Source: Paenibacillus sp. MMS20-IR301 (lineage in GTDB: Bacteria; Bacillota; Bacilli; Paenibacillales; Paenibacillaceae). Taken from it: a DNA stretch of 64,000 nucleotides. The notes under the pieces were generated by a model. The model saw only the letters and a list, made by a program, of their open reading frames with translations, searched no databases and had not been told where the DNA came from. The DNA lies in the NCBI RefSeq assembly GCF_032302195.1, contig NZ_CP135275.1, positions 992,001-1,056,000 on the forward strand, given 5' to 3'. This document shows, one piece after another, positions 8,223 to 17,652 of the stretch. Position numbers and translations under genes: made by a program. The number at the start of each line of letters is the position of its first letter. Positions within the stretch are counted from its first letter, which is position 1.

Positions 8223-9092
8223 ATGAAACCGTACCGCATACATCAACTGGCTAAACCCTATACCGACTACGATATGATTCAGCGGCATACGGAATTGCCG
8301 CCGTTCTCAGACGGGCGGGGGCATTTGTTATATATTTTTCTGAGCCGCGGCAGGAGTGCCGGATTCCAGGATAGTGAACTGCTCACGCTGGTAACTGGAC
8401 TGGTGCAGCTCGGACTGGATACACATGAGGGAATCGACCGGTATCACGAGGAGCCGGGAGGCGATATCATGCGCACCCGCCAGCTTAAGGTGCTGGCCGG
8501 CGATTACTTCAGCAGCTGGTTCTACCGCCTGCTTGCAAAGCATGATCAAATTGCAATGGTGGGCATCTTAAGTGCGGCGATTGCTGATTTTAATGTGATG
8601 AAGGCTAATCTTTACGGCAGGATGAGAGAGCAATCCTTCACTGCCGAACAATATTTGAAATACACGGTACAGCTCAATATGCGGCTGTTTCTTTCTTTTA
8701 CACCGATGATTGAGGATTCGCTCCGGGAGGTCTGGGAGAAGCTGCTGGTTGAATTCAGCCAGTATGAGACGGTCGTGCAGGAGCTGCGCCGCGGCGTGGA
8801 TCCTGCAAGCGCACTGGAAGGCTACACTTACTGGAAGGTGCTGGAGTCGGCAACGGAGGAGGAGGAGCTGCTGCTCAGCCAGCAGGCTCTGGATTTGAAG
8901 GACTGGAAGAAGCTGAAGCTGAGATGCAAATGCGATACCCTGCTGACGGACAAGCTGCATGCATCGGCGGAGTCTGTTCAGGTATTGCTGCAGGGCATCA
9001 AGGACGAGGAGCTGACCGGTGAGCTGAGAGCTCTGCTTGACCGTCTTCTTGAACAAATGAAAATTTCCGGACAAGCGGCCGTGGAGGGTTAG
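8223..9092 (+). CDS. hepS: Heptaprenyl diphosphate synthase, component I
   Basis: Non-catalytic partner of HepT in the two-subunit enzyme that makes the C35 side chain of menaquinone-7. The start chosen is ATG 8223, five bases after CGGAGG; the in-frame ATG at 8205 lies upstream of that site. The 289-aa, largely helical product resembles the HEPPP_synt_1 family (DSELLTLVTGLVQLGLDTHEGI and QLKVLAGDYFSSWFYRLLA motifs). It opens a run of six closely packed genes in which hepT is the last. It lies next to menG as in Bacillus. Confidence 0.93.
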   Translation: MKPYRIHQLAKPYTDYDMIQRHTELPPFSDGRGHLLYIFLSRGRSAGFQDSELLTLVTGLVQLGLDTHEGIDRYHEEPGGDIMRTRQLKVLAGDYFSSWFYRLLAKHDQIAMVGILSAAIADFNVMKANLYGRMREQSFTAEQYLKYTVQLNMRLFLSFTPMIEDSLREVWEKLLVEFSQYETVVQELRRGVDPASALEGYTYWKVLESATEEEELLLSQQALDLKDWKKLKLRCKCDTLLTDKLHASAESVQVLLQGIKDEELTGELRALLDRLLEQMKISGQAAVEG

Positions 9093-9095
9093 AGG

Positions 9096-9848
9096 ATGAC
9101 AGTGGATAAAACTTCCGTTATGGGCGATCAGGGCATTAAACCGAAAGAACAATTCGTGCACTCGGTATTTGAGAGCATCGCCGGTAAATACGATTTGATG
9201 AATGATATCTTAAGCTTCCGCCGTCATAAAGCCTGGCGAAAATTCACAATGCGCAAGATGGGGATGAAGCGCGGGGATTCGGCAGTGGATTTATGCTGCG
9301 GCACCTGCGACTGGAGTATCGCCCTTGCCGAGGCCAGTGAGACCGGCTGTGTAATGGGCTTGGACTTCAGTGCAGGGATGCTGGAGGTCGGCAGGCGCAA
9401 GGTGGAGGAACGCGGGCTTCAGAGCCGTATCTCCCTGATTCAGGGGAATGCCATGGAGCTGCCCTTCGGCGACAATTCCTTCGACTATGCTACAATCGGC
9501 TTCGGGCTGCGCAATGTGCCTGATCCGGTTCAGGTTCTGAACGAAATGAAGCGCGTCGTGAAGCCGGGCGGCATGGTGGTCTGCCTGGAGCTGTCGAAGC
9601 CGATGAAGCAGCCGTTCAAAGGTATTTATTATTTTTATTTCCAGCGTGTGCTTCCGCTGCTTGGCAAGCTGTTTGCCAAGCGCTATGAGCAATATAAATG
9701 GCTTCCAGAATCATTGGCACTGTTCCCGGACAGAGAGCAGCTGGCAGTGATCTTCCGTGAAACCGGACTTACCAAAGTGGAGTCGTTCCCCTTGACCGGT
9801 GGCATCGCAGCGTTACATATTGGGCTCAAGGAGAATTGTAATGTTTAA
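9096..9848 (+). CDS. menG: Demethylmenaquinone methyltransferase
   Basis: SAM-dependent C-methyltransferase (UbiE/MenG family) for the last step of menaquinone synthesis. The 250-aa protein shows SAM motif I as VDLCCGTCDWS (about residues 64-74), the acidic residue in GLDFSAGML, and the family signature YATIGFGLRNVPD. ATG 9096 lies three bases after the hepS stop. Its last 8 bp overlap the start of the UbiA-type gene, consistent with one polycistronic message. Confidence 0.96.
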   Translation: MTVDKTSVMGDQGIKPKEQFVHSVFESIAGKYDLMNDILSFRRHKAWRKFTMRKMGMKRGDSAVDLCCGTCDWSIALAEASETGCVMGLDFSAGMLEVGRRKVEERGLQSRISLIQGNAMELPFGDNSFDYATIGFGLRNVPDPVQVLNEMKRVVKPGGMVVCLELSKPMKQPFKGIYYFYFQRVLPLLGKLFAKRYEQYKWLPESLALFPDREQLAVIFRETGLTKVESFPLTGGIAALHIGLKENCNV

Positions 9849-10716
9849 GAAAATGGGTATTTTTCTTCAGATGATTAAATTTGAGCATACGGTTTTTGCA
9901 TTACCTTTTGCCTTCATGGGCGCTTTACTCGGTTCCGTAGTGATGTTCGGTGTATTGCCCTCCTGGAGCCAGATCGGCTGGGTGGTGGTGGCCATGTTCG
10001 GCGCACGCAGCGCGGCTATGGGGCTTAACCGGCTGATCGACCGGATCAGTGATGCGAAGAATCCCCGCACAGCAGGAAGAGCCATTCCGGCAGGACTGCT
10101 TAAGGTCGGCGAAGTATCACTGTTCATCGCGTTCTCATTCTTTTTACTGTTCTGGGCAGCCTTTAAGCTCAATCCCTTGTCAACCAAGCTGCTGCCGGTT
10201 GCGGTCTTCTTCCTGGTGTTCTACTCCTTCACCAAACGGTTTACCTGGGCCTGCCACCTGATTCTCGGCCTGACCATTGCTCTTGCGCCGCTTGGCGGAT
10301 GGGTCGCGGTTACGGGGACGGTGGACTGGACGGCTATGGTTTTTTATTTTACCATCGTCTTCTGGACAGCAGGCTTCGATATCATCTATTCCTGCCAGGA
10401 TGTTGAATTCGACCGCGGGGAAGGCCTTTATTCCATTCCGGTCCGCTTCGGGGTCGCCCGTGCCCTGGATATCGCCAAGGTATTCCATCTGCTTACCGGC
10501 ATAGGGTTCATCTCTTTGCTGTTTATCGCCAACCTGAGCTGGTGGTATGTGGCCGGTATGCTGATTGCCTATATTATTTTATTTTATGAGCATCATATTG
10601 TATCCCCGAGTGACCTCAGTAAATTGCAGACAGCCTTCTTCACTATGAACGGCGTACTCAGCATCGTGGTGTTCTCCTTCACTCTGATTGACCTGGTGGT
10701 GCAATTCAACAAATGA
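9841..10716 (+). CDS. UbiA-family prenyltransferase (MqnP/MenA-type)
   Basis: Integral membrane prenyltransferase of 291 aa with eight or so hydrophobic segments. Both Mg-diphosphate motifs are present: NRLIDRISD (NxxxDxxxD) near residues 62-70 and DVEFDRGEG (DxxxD) near 186-194. ATG 9841 lies six bases after AAGGAG and overlaps the end of menG. Located with mqnA and a UbiX-type gene, it most likely prenylates an aromatic or naphthoic acid precursor in the futalosine route (MqnP role) rather than 1,4-dihydroxy-2-naphthoate in the classical route (MenA). The choice between the two is inference from context. Confidence 0.88.
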   Translation: MFKKMGIFLQMIKFEHTVFALPFAFMGALLGSVVMFGVLPSWSQIGWVVVAMFGARSAAMGLNRLIDRISDAKNPRTAGRAIPAGLLKVGEVSLFIAFSFFLLFWAAFKLNPLSTKLLPVAVFFLVFYSFTKRFTWACHLILGLTIALAPLGGWVAVTGTVDWTAMVFYFTIVFWTAGFDIIYSCQDVEFDRGEGLYSIPVRFGVARALDIAKVFHLLTGIGFISLLFIANLSWWYVAGMLIAYIILFYEHHIVSPSDLSKLQTAFFTMNGVLSIVVFSFTLIDLVVQFNK

Positions 10717-11321
10717 CTGAGCTGAAGCCAAAGCATATTGTTGTCGGCATTACCGGTGCGAGCGGGGCGATTTACGGCATCCGGCTGACAGAAACCCTCC
10801 TGTCTTTGGGCTATACGGTGCATCTGATCGTAAGTAATGCAGGCTGGCGTGTGTTCAAGGAAGAGCTGGGCTTCAGCGTAACTGACCGGGAAGAGTTTCT
10901 GAACAGCCAGTTCAGCGGCTTTCCCGGTTCTCTCTTATATCACCCTGTTCAGGATATCGGAGCGTCTGTGGCCAGCGGTTCCTTCCGTACGGAGGGAATG
11001 ATTATCATGCCATGCTCCATGGGAACACTGTCTGCTGTAGCTCATGGCAGCTCTGACAATCTGCTGACCCGGGCTGCTGATGTTATGCTGAAGGAAGGAC
11101 GTCCTCTGGTGCTGGTGCCCAGAGAGACGCCGCTGCATGCCATCCATCTGGAGAATATGCTGAAGCTGTCGCGAATGGGCGTCCGGATGATTCCGGCCAT
11201 GCCGGCCTTTTACTTTGGCCCTGCCACAATGGATGATCTGATCAATTTCATGGTGGGCAAAGTGCTGGACAGCCTCAATATTGAACATGCTTTATTTCGC
11301 AGATGGGGGGATGAAGGATGA
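10713..11321 (+). CDS. UbiX-family flavin prenyltransferase
   Basis: A 202-aa flavoprotein of the UbiX/Pad1 type that prenylates FMN to make the cofactor of UbiD-type decarboxylases. Visible signatures are VVGITGASGAIYGIRL at the N-terminus, MIIMPCSMGTLSAVAHGSSDNLLTRAADVMLKE, and LVLVPRETPLHAIHLENMLKLSRMG. It overlaps the UbiA-type gene by ATGA, as does the next gene. Beside mqnA and a UbiA-type gene, it probably serves the decarboxylation step of futalosine-derived menaquinone synthesis. A matching ubiD-type gene is not in the window. Confidence 0.92.
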   Translation: MTELKPKHIVVGITGASGAIYGIRLTETLLSLGYTVHLIVSNAGWRVFKEELGFSVTDREEFLNSQFSGFPGSLLYHPVQDIGASVASGSFRTEGMIIMPCSMGTLSAVAHGSSDNLLTRAADVMLKEGRPLVLVPRETPLHAIHLENMLKLSRMGVRMIPAMPAFYFGPATMDDLINFMVGKVLDSLNIEHALFRRWGDEG

Positions 11322-12178
11322 TACATCCAGAGCACACAGTTATCGGTAAAATCAGCTATACCAACTCATGGCCGGTATTTCACAATTTCCATCCTTCCTC
11401 CTTAAGCTTTCCGGCGGAGATGGTAAGTGAAGTGCCAGCCATTCTTAATCAGGGTATGGCCAGCGGGGAGATTCATGTAGGCGCATTATCCTCCTTCGCA
11501 TACGCGGCAGCCAGTGACCGGCTGGTGCTGCTGCCTGACCTGTCTGTCAGTGCCGACGGTCCGGTGAAATCGATTCTGCTCTTCTCCCGGATGCCCGCCC
11601 GGAATATCGGCACAGGCCGGATTGCCGTAACGAACACCTCGGCCACTTCGGTCAATCTGCTGAAGATTCTTATGGAGCGGGCATTCGGAGCCGGCCCCGA
11701 ATATATTAGTGCCGCTCCTGATCTGAATGAGATGATGGAGCAGAATGATGCCTGCCTGCTGATTGGAGATCATGCCATCAGGGCTTCCTGGCAGGACCAG
11801 GGGTATTATGTGACCGATTTAGGCGCGCTATGGAAGGAATGGACCGGCCATAGCATGACCTTTGCCGTCTGGGCGGTTAACCGGGAGGCTGCGGTGCATA
11901 AGCGGGAGGCTATTGCCGAAATTGCTGAAGCCTTCGCCCGCAGCAAGCAGCGGGGGCTGAGTGAGCTGTCGCCGATAATTCAGGCAGCCTGCAGCACCAT
12001 CGGGGGGACGGCAGCCTACTGGAGAGAATACTTCCGTAATTTATGTTACGATTTTGGGGAAAGGCAGCAGGAAGGTCTGAACCTCTATTTCCGCTATGCC
12101 TATGAAATGGGCCTGCTGCCGCAGGAAGTGAAGATGGAGCTTTGGAGCCACAATCTGCTGACACGGGTGAAAGAATGA
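11318..12178 (+). CDS. mqnA: Chorismate dehydratase MqnA
   Basis: Converts chorismate to 3-enolpyruvylbenzoate, the entry step of the futalosine menaquinone pathway. The 286-aa protein has the periplasmic-binding-protein-like fold typical of MqnA/MqnD, with IGKISYTNSWPVF at the start, GALSSFAYAAASDRLVLLPDLSVSADGPVKSILLFSR (read in pieces near residues 49-85) and the IAVTNTSATSVNLLKIL binding segment. It overlaps its neighbours by ATGA at both ends. The gene competes for chorismate with the trp genes encoded 6 kb downstream. Confidence 0.93.
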   Translation: MIHPEHTVIGKISYTNSWPVFHNFHPSSLSFPAEMVSEVPAILNQGMASGEIHVGALSSFAYAAASDRLVLLPDLSVSADGPVKSILLFSRMPARNIGTGRIAVTNTSATSVNLLKILMERAFGAGPEYISAAPDLNEMMEQNDACLLIGDHAIRASWQDQGYYVTDLGALWKEWTGHSMTFAVWAVNREAAVHKREAIAEIAEAFARSKQRGLSELSPIIQAACSTIGGTAAYWREYFRNLCYDFGERQQEGLNLYFRYAYEMGLLPQEVKMELWSHNLLTRVKE

Positions 12179-13143
12179 AGCGAATGCAAATATTTGGCTT
12201 GCTGAACAAAGATATGGACCAGATTGAAAAGGAGCTATACCGCAGTGTCCAGGGCGATGATGACCTGCTGACCGAAACCTCGCTGCACCTGCTTAAGGCA
12301 GGCGGCAAGCGCCTGCGCCCTGTGTTTGTCCTGATGGGCGGCAAATTCGGACAGTATGATCTCGATAAGCTGAAGTGCATCGCTATTCCGCTTGAGCTGA
12401 TACATAGCGCTTCGCTTGTCCATGATGATGTGATTGATGATGCCGAGCTGCGGCGCGGAGAGCCTACTGTCAAGGCGAAGTGGGGCGACAAGATCGCCAT
12501 GTATACCGGCGACTATATTTATGCCAAGGCGCTGGTCATGACTTCGGAGCTGAAGAATCCGCAGATTCATCAGATTCTGTCCAAAGCTATGGTGGAAATG
12601 TCAATCGGAGAGATGGAGCAGATCCGTGATTTCTTCAACAGTGAGCAGAGTGTACGCCACTATCTGCGGCGGATCCGCCGCAAGACGGCACTGCTTATTG
12701 CAGTGAGCTGTCAGCTGGGTGCTCTGGCGGCCGATGCCGGGCCGGAAACAGCGCGTCTGCTCTATAATTACGGATATAACGTAGGAATGGCGTTTCAGAT
12801 CCGTGATGATCTGCTCGATCTTTCCGGAACAGAGAAGCAAATCGGCAAGCCTCCGGGCAGTGATATGCGTCAGGGCAACATAACCCTGCCGGTCATCTAC
12901 AGCCTGCAGGATTCGCGGCTTCGTGCGGCGCTGCTGGAGGAGCTGGAATGGATCCGCGCCGGTGAACGGGGAGTCGGCCGGGCGATTGACCTGATTCTCT
13001 CCGGGGATGGCATCAGCCGGGCGGAGGAGCTGGCTTCCCGTTATATTGCCAAAGCGCTGAACGCACTGGATCAGCTTCCCGGCAACCGGACGAAGCGCAA
13101 TCTGCGCGACATCGCCTATTTTGTTACAGGCCGCGCATATTAG
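12175..13143 (+). CDS. hepT: Heptaprenyl diphosphate synthase, component II
   Basis: Catalytic trans-prenyltransferase subunit that, with HepS, builds heptaprenyl diphosphate. The ATG at 12175 overlaps the mqnA stop (ATGA), giving 322 aa starting KRMQIFGLLNKDMDQIE. Both aspartate-rich motifs are visible: LVHDDVIDDAELRRG (first, DDxxD) and FQIRDDLLDL (second, DDxxD), plus the GGKRLRP motif for isopentenyl diphosphate. It closes the menaquinone cluster. Confidence 0.95.
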   Translation: MKRMQIFGLLNKDMDQIEKELYRSVQGDDDLLTETSLHLLKAGGKRLRPVFVLMGGKFGQYDLDKLKCIAIPLELIHSASLVHDDVIDDAELRRGEPTVKAKWGDKIAMYTGDYIYAKALVMTSELKNPQIHQILSKAMVEMSIGEMEQIRDFFNSEQSVRHYLRRIRRKTALLIAVSCQLGALAADAGPETARLLYNYGYNVGMAFQIRDDLLDLSGTEKQIGKPPGSDMRQGNITLPVIYSLQDSRLRAALLEELEWIRAGERGVGRAIDLILSGDGISRAEELASRYIAKALNALDQLPGNRTKRNLRDIAYFVTGRAY

Positions 13144-13281
13144 CCCTGCAGCTGTCTGAGATTAAGCGTTCACAGATGGCGGGGTTTCTGATAATATCGA
13201 ACAATGAACTACTTGAATATGCAATCCGCGTAGTCAGAACCAATGTACATTAAGATTATGAACGAAATGGAGAGTGCCCCT

Positions 13282-13725
13282 ATGGAACAGACTTATCTTA
13301 TGATCAAGCCTGACGGTGTACAGCGCGGATTAATCGGACGGATTGTCGCCCGCCTGGAGGATAAGGGATTTAAGCTGGTTGCCGCCAAGCTGATTACGGT
13401 TACCGAGGAACAAGCGAAGAAGCATTATGCAGAGCACGACGGAAAGGACTTTTTCCCGGAGCTGGTCGGCTTTATTACCTCCGGTCCTGTATTTGCCATG
13501 GTGTGGGAAGGCGACGATGTCATTGCGCTGTCACGGCTGCTGATCGGCAAAACCAAAGTGGGCGAGGCTTTGCCGGGAACGATCCGCGGAGATTATGCCA
13601 GCCATACACCGCTTAATTTAATTCACGGGTCAGACTCCCCGGAAAGTGCAGCACGTGAAATTGCCAATTTCTTTGCTCCGGATGAATTGGCCCAGTACAA
13701 CAAAGACATCGCAATCTGGATGTAA
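13282..13725 (+). CDS. ndk: Nucleoside diphosphate kinase
   Basis: Transfers the terminal phosphate between nucleoside triphosphates and diphosphates through a phosphohistidine. Starting at ATG 13282 gives [19 protein letters not shown] and 147 aa, the normal family length; an upstream in-frame ATG at 13243 would add a non-conserved extension. The active-site region [16 protein letters not shown] is intact. The order hepT-ndk-cheR-aroC is the same as in B. subtilis. Confidence 0.97.
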   Translation: MEQTYLMIKPDGVQRGLIGRIVARLEDKGFKLVAAKLITVTEEQAKKHYAEHDGKDFFPELVGFITSGPVFAMVWEGDDVIALSRLLIGKTKVGEALPGTIRGDYASHTPLNLIHGSDSPESAAREIANFFAPDELAQYNKDIAIWM

Positions 13726-13751
13726 GTCCAGGCAGGAGGCAGGGGAAAAGT

Positions 13752-14555
13752 ATGGCAGAACGTGAAGAAAGTGTATCAGCCGTGGACCCGGATTACACCG
13801 GATTTATTCATAACATCAAGCAGAGCACCGGAATTGATCTCGCCCAGTATAAGGAAGCACAAATGAAGCGCCGGCTTACGACCCTGCGCGTGAAGAATGG
13901 TTATCATACATTCAGTGATTTTTTTGCGGCAATGATGAAGGACAAGGCTCTATTCTATGAATTTCTCGACCGCATGACCATTAACGTCTCTGAATTCTGG
14001 CGTAATCCGAACCGCTGGGAGGTGCTCCGCGATGTCATTCTGCCTGAGCTGCAGCGTTCGGGCCGCAGGCTGAAGCTGTGGAGTGCGGCCTGTTCGACAG
14101 GTGAAGAGCCGTATACCCTGGCGATGATTTTAGCGGATCAGAATATTTTGGCCCAGTCCGGAATTCTGGCTACGGACATCGACGACGGGGCGCTGGGCAA
14201 AGCGAAGCAGGGACTGTATCTGGAGCGCTCGCTGAAGGATGTGCCCAAAGATGTGGCCGCGCGTTATTTCACTCCGGAAGGGCCTGTGTTCAAGGTCAGT
14301 GAAGGGCTGAAGAAAAATATTGATTTCCGCAAGCAGAATCTGCTGCTGGATAAGTTTGATGAGGGCTTTGATCTCATTATCTGCCGTAATGTAATGATTT
14401 ATTTCACAGAAGAAGCCAAGAACAAGCTGTATCACAAATTTTCGGCCAGTCTGCGTCCCGGCGGATATTTGTTCGTTGGCAGCACGGAACAGATTTTCAC
14501 TCCTGCGCAGTATGGCTTTGAGTCTACGGAGACCTTCTTCTACCGTAAGAAATAA
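13752..14555 (+). CDS. cheR: Chemotaxis protein methyltransferase CheR
   Basis: SAM-dependent enzyme that methylates glutamates of chemoreceptors. The 267-aa protein has the N-terminal helical domain with MKRRLTTLRVKNGY and TINVSEFWRNPNRWEVL. The SAM fold follows with LKLWSAACSTGEEPYTLAMILAD read across residues 112-134, then ATDIDDGAL and FDLIICRNVMIYF. ATG 13752 lies behind a purine-rich AGGAGGCAGGGG. No other chemotaxis gene is nearby, but this isolated placement between ndk and aroC is the known Bacillus arrangement. Confidence 0.95.
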   Translation: MAEREESVSAVDPDYTGFIHNIKQSTGIDLAQYKEAQMKRRLTTLRVKNGYHTFSDFFAAMMKDKALFYEFLDRMTINVSEFWRNPNRWEVLRDVILPELQRSGRRLKLWSAACSTGEEPYTLAMILADQNILAQSGILATDIDDGALGKAKQGLYLERSLKDVPKDVAARYFTPEGPVFKVSEGLKKNIDFRKQNLLLDKFDEGFDLIICRNVMIYFTEEAKNKLYHKFSASLRPGGYLFVGSTEQIFTPAQYGFESTETFFYRKK

Positions 14556-14662
14556 CCTGCTGGCTGCCTCGCGAGAGTCTTCCGGACTACGTATACTTTA
14601 ACTTCTTTTCAGTGATACTGGATAGTAGGTTCCCTACGCCAAGTGAAAGGTTGTTAACGCAG

Positions 14663-14839
14663 ATGGACAAAAGCAAGGTTATTGCCGCTTATAGACGCGG
14701 CTTTCTTACCGTCCGTGAATGCGGGCAGATTCTCGGGATGGAGGAGCTGCAGCTGCAGAGCCTGCTTGCGGTGGAAGAGGGCAATACGGCAGGCCAGCCT
14801 CTGGTTCCGGGTAACAGGGGGCTGGAGACAGGCTCTTGA
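14663..14839 (+). CDS. Small protein of unknown function (58 aa)
   Basis: A 58-codon reading frame starting MDKSKVIAAYRRGFLTVREC. The segment AYRRGFLTVRECGQILGM followed by LQLQSLLAVEEG looks like a short helix-turn-helix of the kind used in small regulators. Its ribosome site (GAAAGG) is rather far from the ATG at 14663. It lies between cheR and the aroC promoter, with inverted-repeat sequence just downstream (ACAGCG and CGCTGT arms near 14847 and 14886). I do not recognise a family, and the coding assignment is moderate. Confidence 0.5.
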   Translation: MDKSKVIAAYRRGFLTVRECGQILGMEELQLQSLLAVEEGNTAGQPLVPGNRGLETGS

Positions 14840-14921
14840 AGCAATGCACAGCGGCGCCATTTCTGCTTTGAAAGAGCAGGAGCGGCGCTGTTCTTGTAAT
14901 GGAAGATGGAGGGAGTGATTC

Positions 14922-14950
14922 TTGTCAAAGAGGAGTCCCTATACTATAAT
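14922..14950 (+). promoter_or_regulatory. Sigma-A promoter of the aro-trp supraoperon
   Basis: TTGTCA at 14922-14927, exactly 17 bp, TATAAT at 14945-14950. It is 61 bp upstream of aroC and the strongest promoter-like signal in this region, so it probably drives aroC-aroB-aroH with possible read-through into trp. Confidence 0.8.
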
Positions 14951-15011
14951 AAGCAAAGACATTTAACATTTTAGCGGTTTACAGTCCAAAAGTGTGAAGG
15001 GGGAACGCAGC

Positions 15012-16181
15012 ATGAGTTTACGCTATTTGACGGCGGGGGAAACGCACGGCCCCCAGCTTACAGCCATTATTGAGGGATTGCCCAGTAACTTGCTACTTAA
15101 TTTCGAGGAGCTTAATTTCCAGCTGCACCGGAGACAGAAGGGCTACGGCCGGGGACGCCGGATGCAGATTGAGAAGGACACTGCCCAGATCGTAGGCGGT
15201 GTGCGTCATGGCTTCACCACCGGTGCTCCGGTAGCACTGGTAGTAGAGAACAAGGACTGGACCCACTGGAAGAACATTATGAATATCGAGCCCATTCCGG
15301 GCAGTGATGAAGAGAAGCGGCGGGTAAACCGTCCGCGTCCCGGACATGCCGACCTGAACGGCGGCTTGAAGTATAATCTGACTGACCTGCGCAATGTATT
15401 GGAGCGCTCCAGTGCCCGTGAGACGGCAGCAAGAGTAGCTGTAGGCGCAGTGGCGCGTCAGCTGCTGGCGGCATTTGGCGTGAAAATTGCCGGACAAGTC
15501 ATCCGGATCGGTGAGATCGAAGCGCCGGCCAACCAGTTGTCTGTGGATGAGCTGATTGCCCGGACGGAGGAGTCTTCTGTCAGAGTCGTCGACAAAGAGA
15601 CGGAGCAGAAGATGGAGGCTTACATAGACAAGATCAAGGAAGAAGGCGACTCCATCGGCGGGATTGTGGAATGTATCGTCGAAGGCCTTCCGGTTGGACT
15701 TGGCAGCCATGTACAGTCCGACCGGAAGCTTGACGGTGCAATAGCCGGAGCAGTGATGTCGATCAATGCCTTCAAGGGTGTGGAGATCGGCATTGGATTC
15801 GAGGCAGGCAAGCTGCGCGGCTCACAGGTGCATGATGAGATTGTGTACGAGGCTTCGCAGGGATATTACCGGGCAAGCAACCGGCTGGGCGGCTTCGAGG
15901 GCGGAATGACCAACGGCATGCCGGTGGTGGTCCGCGGGGTGATGAAGCCGATTCCGACCCTGTACAAGCCGCTGCAGAGCGTAGATATCGACACGAAGGA
16001 ACCGTTCACTGCCCAGGTGGAGCGTTCGGATGCCTGTGCGGTTCCGGCCGCCTGTGTGGTACTGGAGAATGTGGTCGCCTGGGAGATTGCCAAGGCATTC
16101 CTGGATAAATTCGGCGGCGACTCCATGGAAGAGATCCGCGCTAACTATAACAATTATCTCGCACAGCTGGAGAGCTACTAA
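15012..16181 (+). CDS. aroC: Chorismate synthase
   Basis: Converts 5-enolpyruvylshikimate-3-phosphate to chorismate, using reduced FMN. The start at ATG 15012 ([16 protein letters not shown]) is nine bases after GAAGGGGG; an upstream ATG at 14994 lies before that site. The 389-aa protein carries the signatures [27 protein letters not shown] and [15 protein letters not shown]. It is the first gene of the aromatic supraoperon (called aroF in B. subtilis). Confidence 0.97.
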   Translation: MSLRYLTAGETHGPQLTAIIEGLPSNLLLNFEELNFQLHRRQKGYGRGRRMQIEKDTAQIVGGVRHGFTTGAPVALVVENKDWTHWKNIMNIEPIPGSDEEKRRVNRPRPGHADLNGGLKYNLTDLRNVLERSSARETAARVAVGAVARQLLAAFGVKIAGQVIRIGEIEAPANQLSVDELIARTEESSVRVVDKETEQKMEAYIDKIKEEGDSIGGIVECIVEGLPVGLGSHVQSDRKLDGAIAGAVMSINAFKGVEIGIGFEAGKLRGSQVHDEIVYEASQGYYRASNRLGGFEGGMTNGMPVVVRGVMKPIPTLYKPLQSVDIDTKEPFTAQVERSDACAVPAACVVLENVVAWEIAKAFLDKFGGDSMEEIRANYNNYLAQLESY

Positions 16182-16182
16182 G

Positions 16183-17286
16183 ATGCGCAGTATTACAGTA
16201 GATCTGGGCGAACGTTCCTATCCGATTCATATCGGCAGCGGCCTGCTGCAGGGCATCGGCGGACGCTGTATAGAGGCCGGGTTCCCGCAGCGCAGCCCGC
16301 TGCTGGTGGTGACGGACAGCGAGGTGGCTCCGCGTTATCTCGCGCAGGTGGAGGCCTCCTTGCGCGAAAGCGGATATACAGTGGTAAGCCATATTATTCC
16401 GGCAGGAGAAGCCTCCAAATCCCTTGCAGTCTATGAAGAGGTTGTTACCTCAGCTATTCAGGGCGGGCTGGACCGCAGCTCAGCGGTGCTGGCGCTCGGC
16501 GGGGGGGTGGTGGGGGATCTGGCCGGATTCGTCGCCGCCACCTATATGCGCGGGACCCAGTTCATGCAGATTCCGACGACGATTCTTGCCCATGACAGCA
16601 GTGTAGGCGGCAAGGTAGCCGTGAACCATCCGCTGGCTAAGAATATGCTGGGCGCGTTCTATCAGCCGTCCATGGTGCTCTATGATCTGGATACCCTTGC
16701 TACACTTCCTCCGCGCCAGGTATCTTCGGGACTGGCTGAAGCGGTGAAGCATGGCCTGATTCTGGACAGAGAGTTCGCCTACTGGTGCCGCGAGCATGCC
16801 GCAGAGCTGCTTGCACTGAATCCGGAGGCGCTCGGCTATGCGCTGGAACGCGGCTGTTCCATTAAGTCCGCCGTCATCGGTAACGATGAGCGGGAGCAGG
16901 GCCAGCGTGCCATTCTGAATCTGGGACATACCATTGGCCATGCGATTGAAGCCGTTGGCGGTTATGGGGTGTTCCTCCATGGCGAGGCCATTGCTATCGG
17001 CATGGCGGGGGCTGCCCTGCTGGCTGCGAAGCTTGGCCGGGACAGAGCGATCTATGAGGATACGGTGTCTATGCTTACCGCGTTGTCCCTGCCGGTCAGA
17101 CTTCCGGCGGAGTATTCTGAAGATGAACTCATGGAAGCCATGATGCATGATAAGAAGTTCAAGGAAGGCAGAATGACCTTTATCGTGCCGGACGCGATAG
17201 GTAGGGTCAGTATTGTGAGCGATGTGCAGCAAAGTGATGTGCGCAGTGTAATCGCTCAGCTTAAGAAGGAGGACAGCCCATGGTGA
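16183..17286 (+). CDS. aroB: 3-dehydroquinate synthase
   Basis: NAD- and metal-dependent enzyme that converts DAHP to 3-dehydroquinate. The 367-aa product starts at ATG 16183, one base after the aroC stop. Family features are ALGGGVVGDLAGFVAATYMRG, PTTILAHDSSVGGKVAVNHP, the metal-binding glutamate in SSGLAEAVKHG, and the histidines in NLGHTIGHAIE and HGEAIAIGM. It overlaps the start of aroH by 7 bp, so translation is probably coupled. Confidence 0.97.
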   Translation: MRSITVDLGERSYPIHIGSGLLQGIGGRCIEAGFPQRSPLLVVTDSEVAPRYLAQVEASLRESGYTVVSHIIPAGEASKSLAVYEEVVTSAIQGGLDRSSAVLALGGGVVGDLAGFVAATYMRGTQFMQIPTTILAHDSSVGGKVAVNHPLAKNMLGAFYQPSMVLYDLDTLATLPPRQVSSGLAEAVKHGLILDREFAYWCREHAAELLALNPEALGYALERGCSIKSAVIGNDEREQGQRAILNLGHTIGHAIEAVGGYGVFLHGEAIAIGMAGAALLAAKLGRDRAIYEDTVSMLTALSLPVRLPAEYSEDELMEAMMHDKKFKEGRMTFIVPDAIGRVSIVSDVQQSDVRSVIAQLKKEDSPW

Positions 17287-17651
17287 ACCGGGGGATTCGC
17301 GGTGCAACGACCGTAACGAAAAATGAGGAAGCGGAGATTCTACGTGAGACCGTTGTGCTGCTTAGAGAGATCGTTGAACGCAACAATGTCATTGCTGAAG
17401 ATATCTGCAGTGTATGGATCACAATGACGGAGGATCTGGATGCTACGTTTCCGGCACGGGCTATCCGCGAGATCGAAGGCTGGGAAATGGTGCCGCTAAT
17501 GTGTTCGGTCGAGATTCCGGTCAAAGGCAGCCTGCCGCAGTGCATCCGCCTGATGGTCCAGGTGAATACCGACAAGTCGCAGCGGGACATCCGCCATGTA
17601 TATCTGAACGAGGCCCAGCGGCTCCGTCCGGATCTCTCACAGAGCAAGTAA
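17280..17651 (+). CDS. aroH: Chorismate mutase, AroH type
   Basis: Monofunctional 123-aa chorismate mutase of the trimeric AroH fold, giving prephenate for phenylalanine and tyrosine. Characteristic features are RGIRGATTVTKNEEAEIL at the N-terminus, the arginine and glutamate active-site residues within this and DICSVWITMTEDLDATFPARAIR, and the C-terminal IRHVYLNEAQRLRPDL. ATG 17280 overlaps aroB. It is the last gene before the trp leader. Confidence 0.97.
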   Translation: MVNRGIRGATTVTKNEEAEILRETVVLLREIVERNNVIAEDICSVWITMTEDLDATFPARAIREIEGWEMVPLMCSVEIPVKGSLPQCIRLMVQVNTDKSQRDIRHVYLNEAQRLRPDLSQSK

Positions 17652-17652
17652 A

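Noticed and set aside
13144..13281. Terminator between hepT and ndk
   Set aside because: CCCTGC...GGCGGGG can pair only with several bulges and is followed by TTTC; too weak to list.
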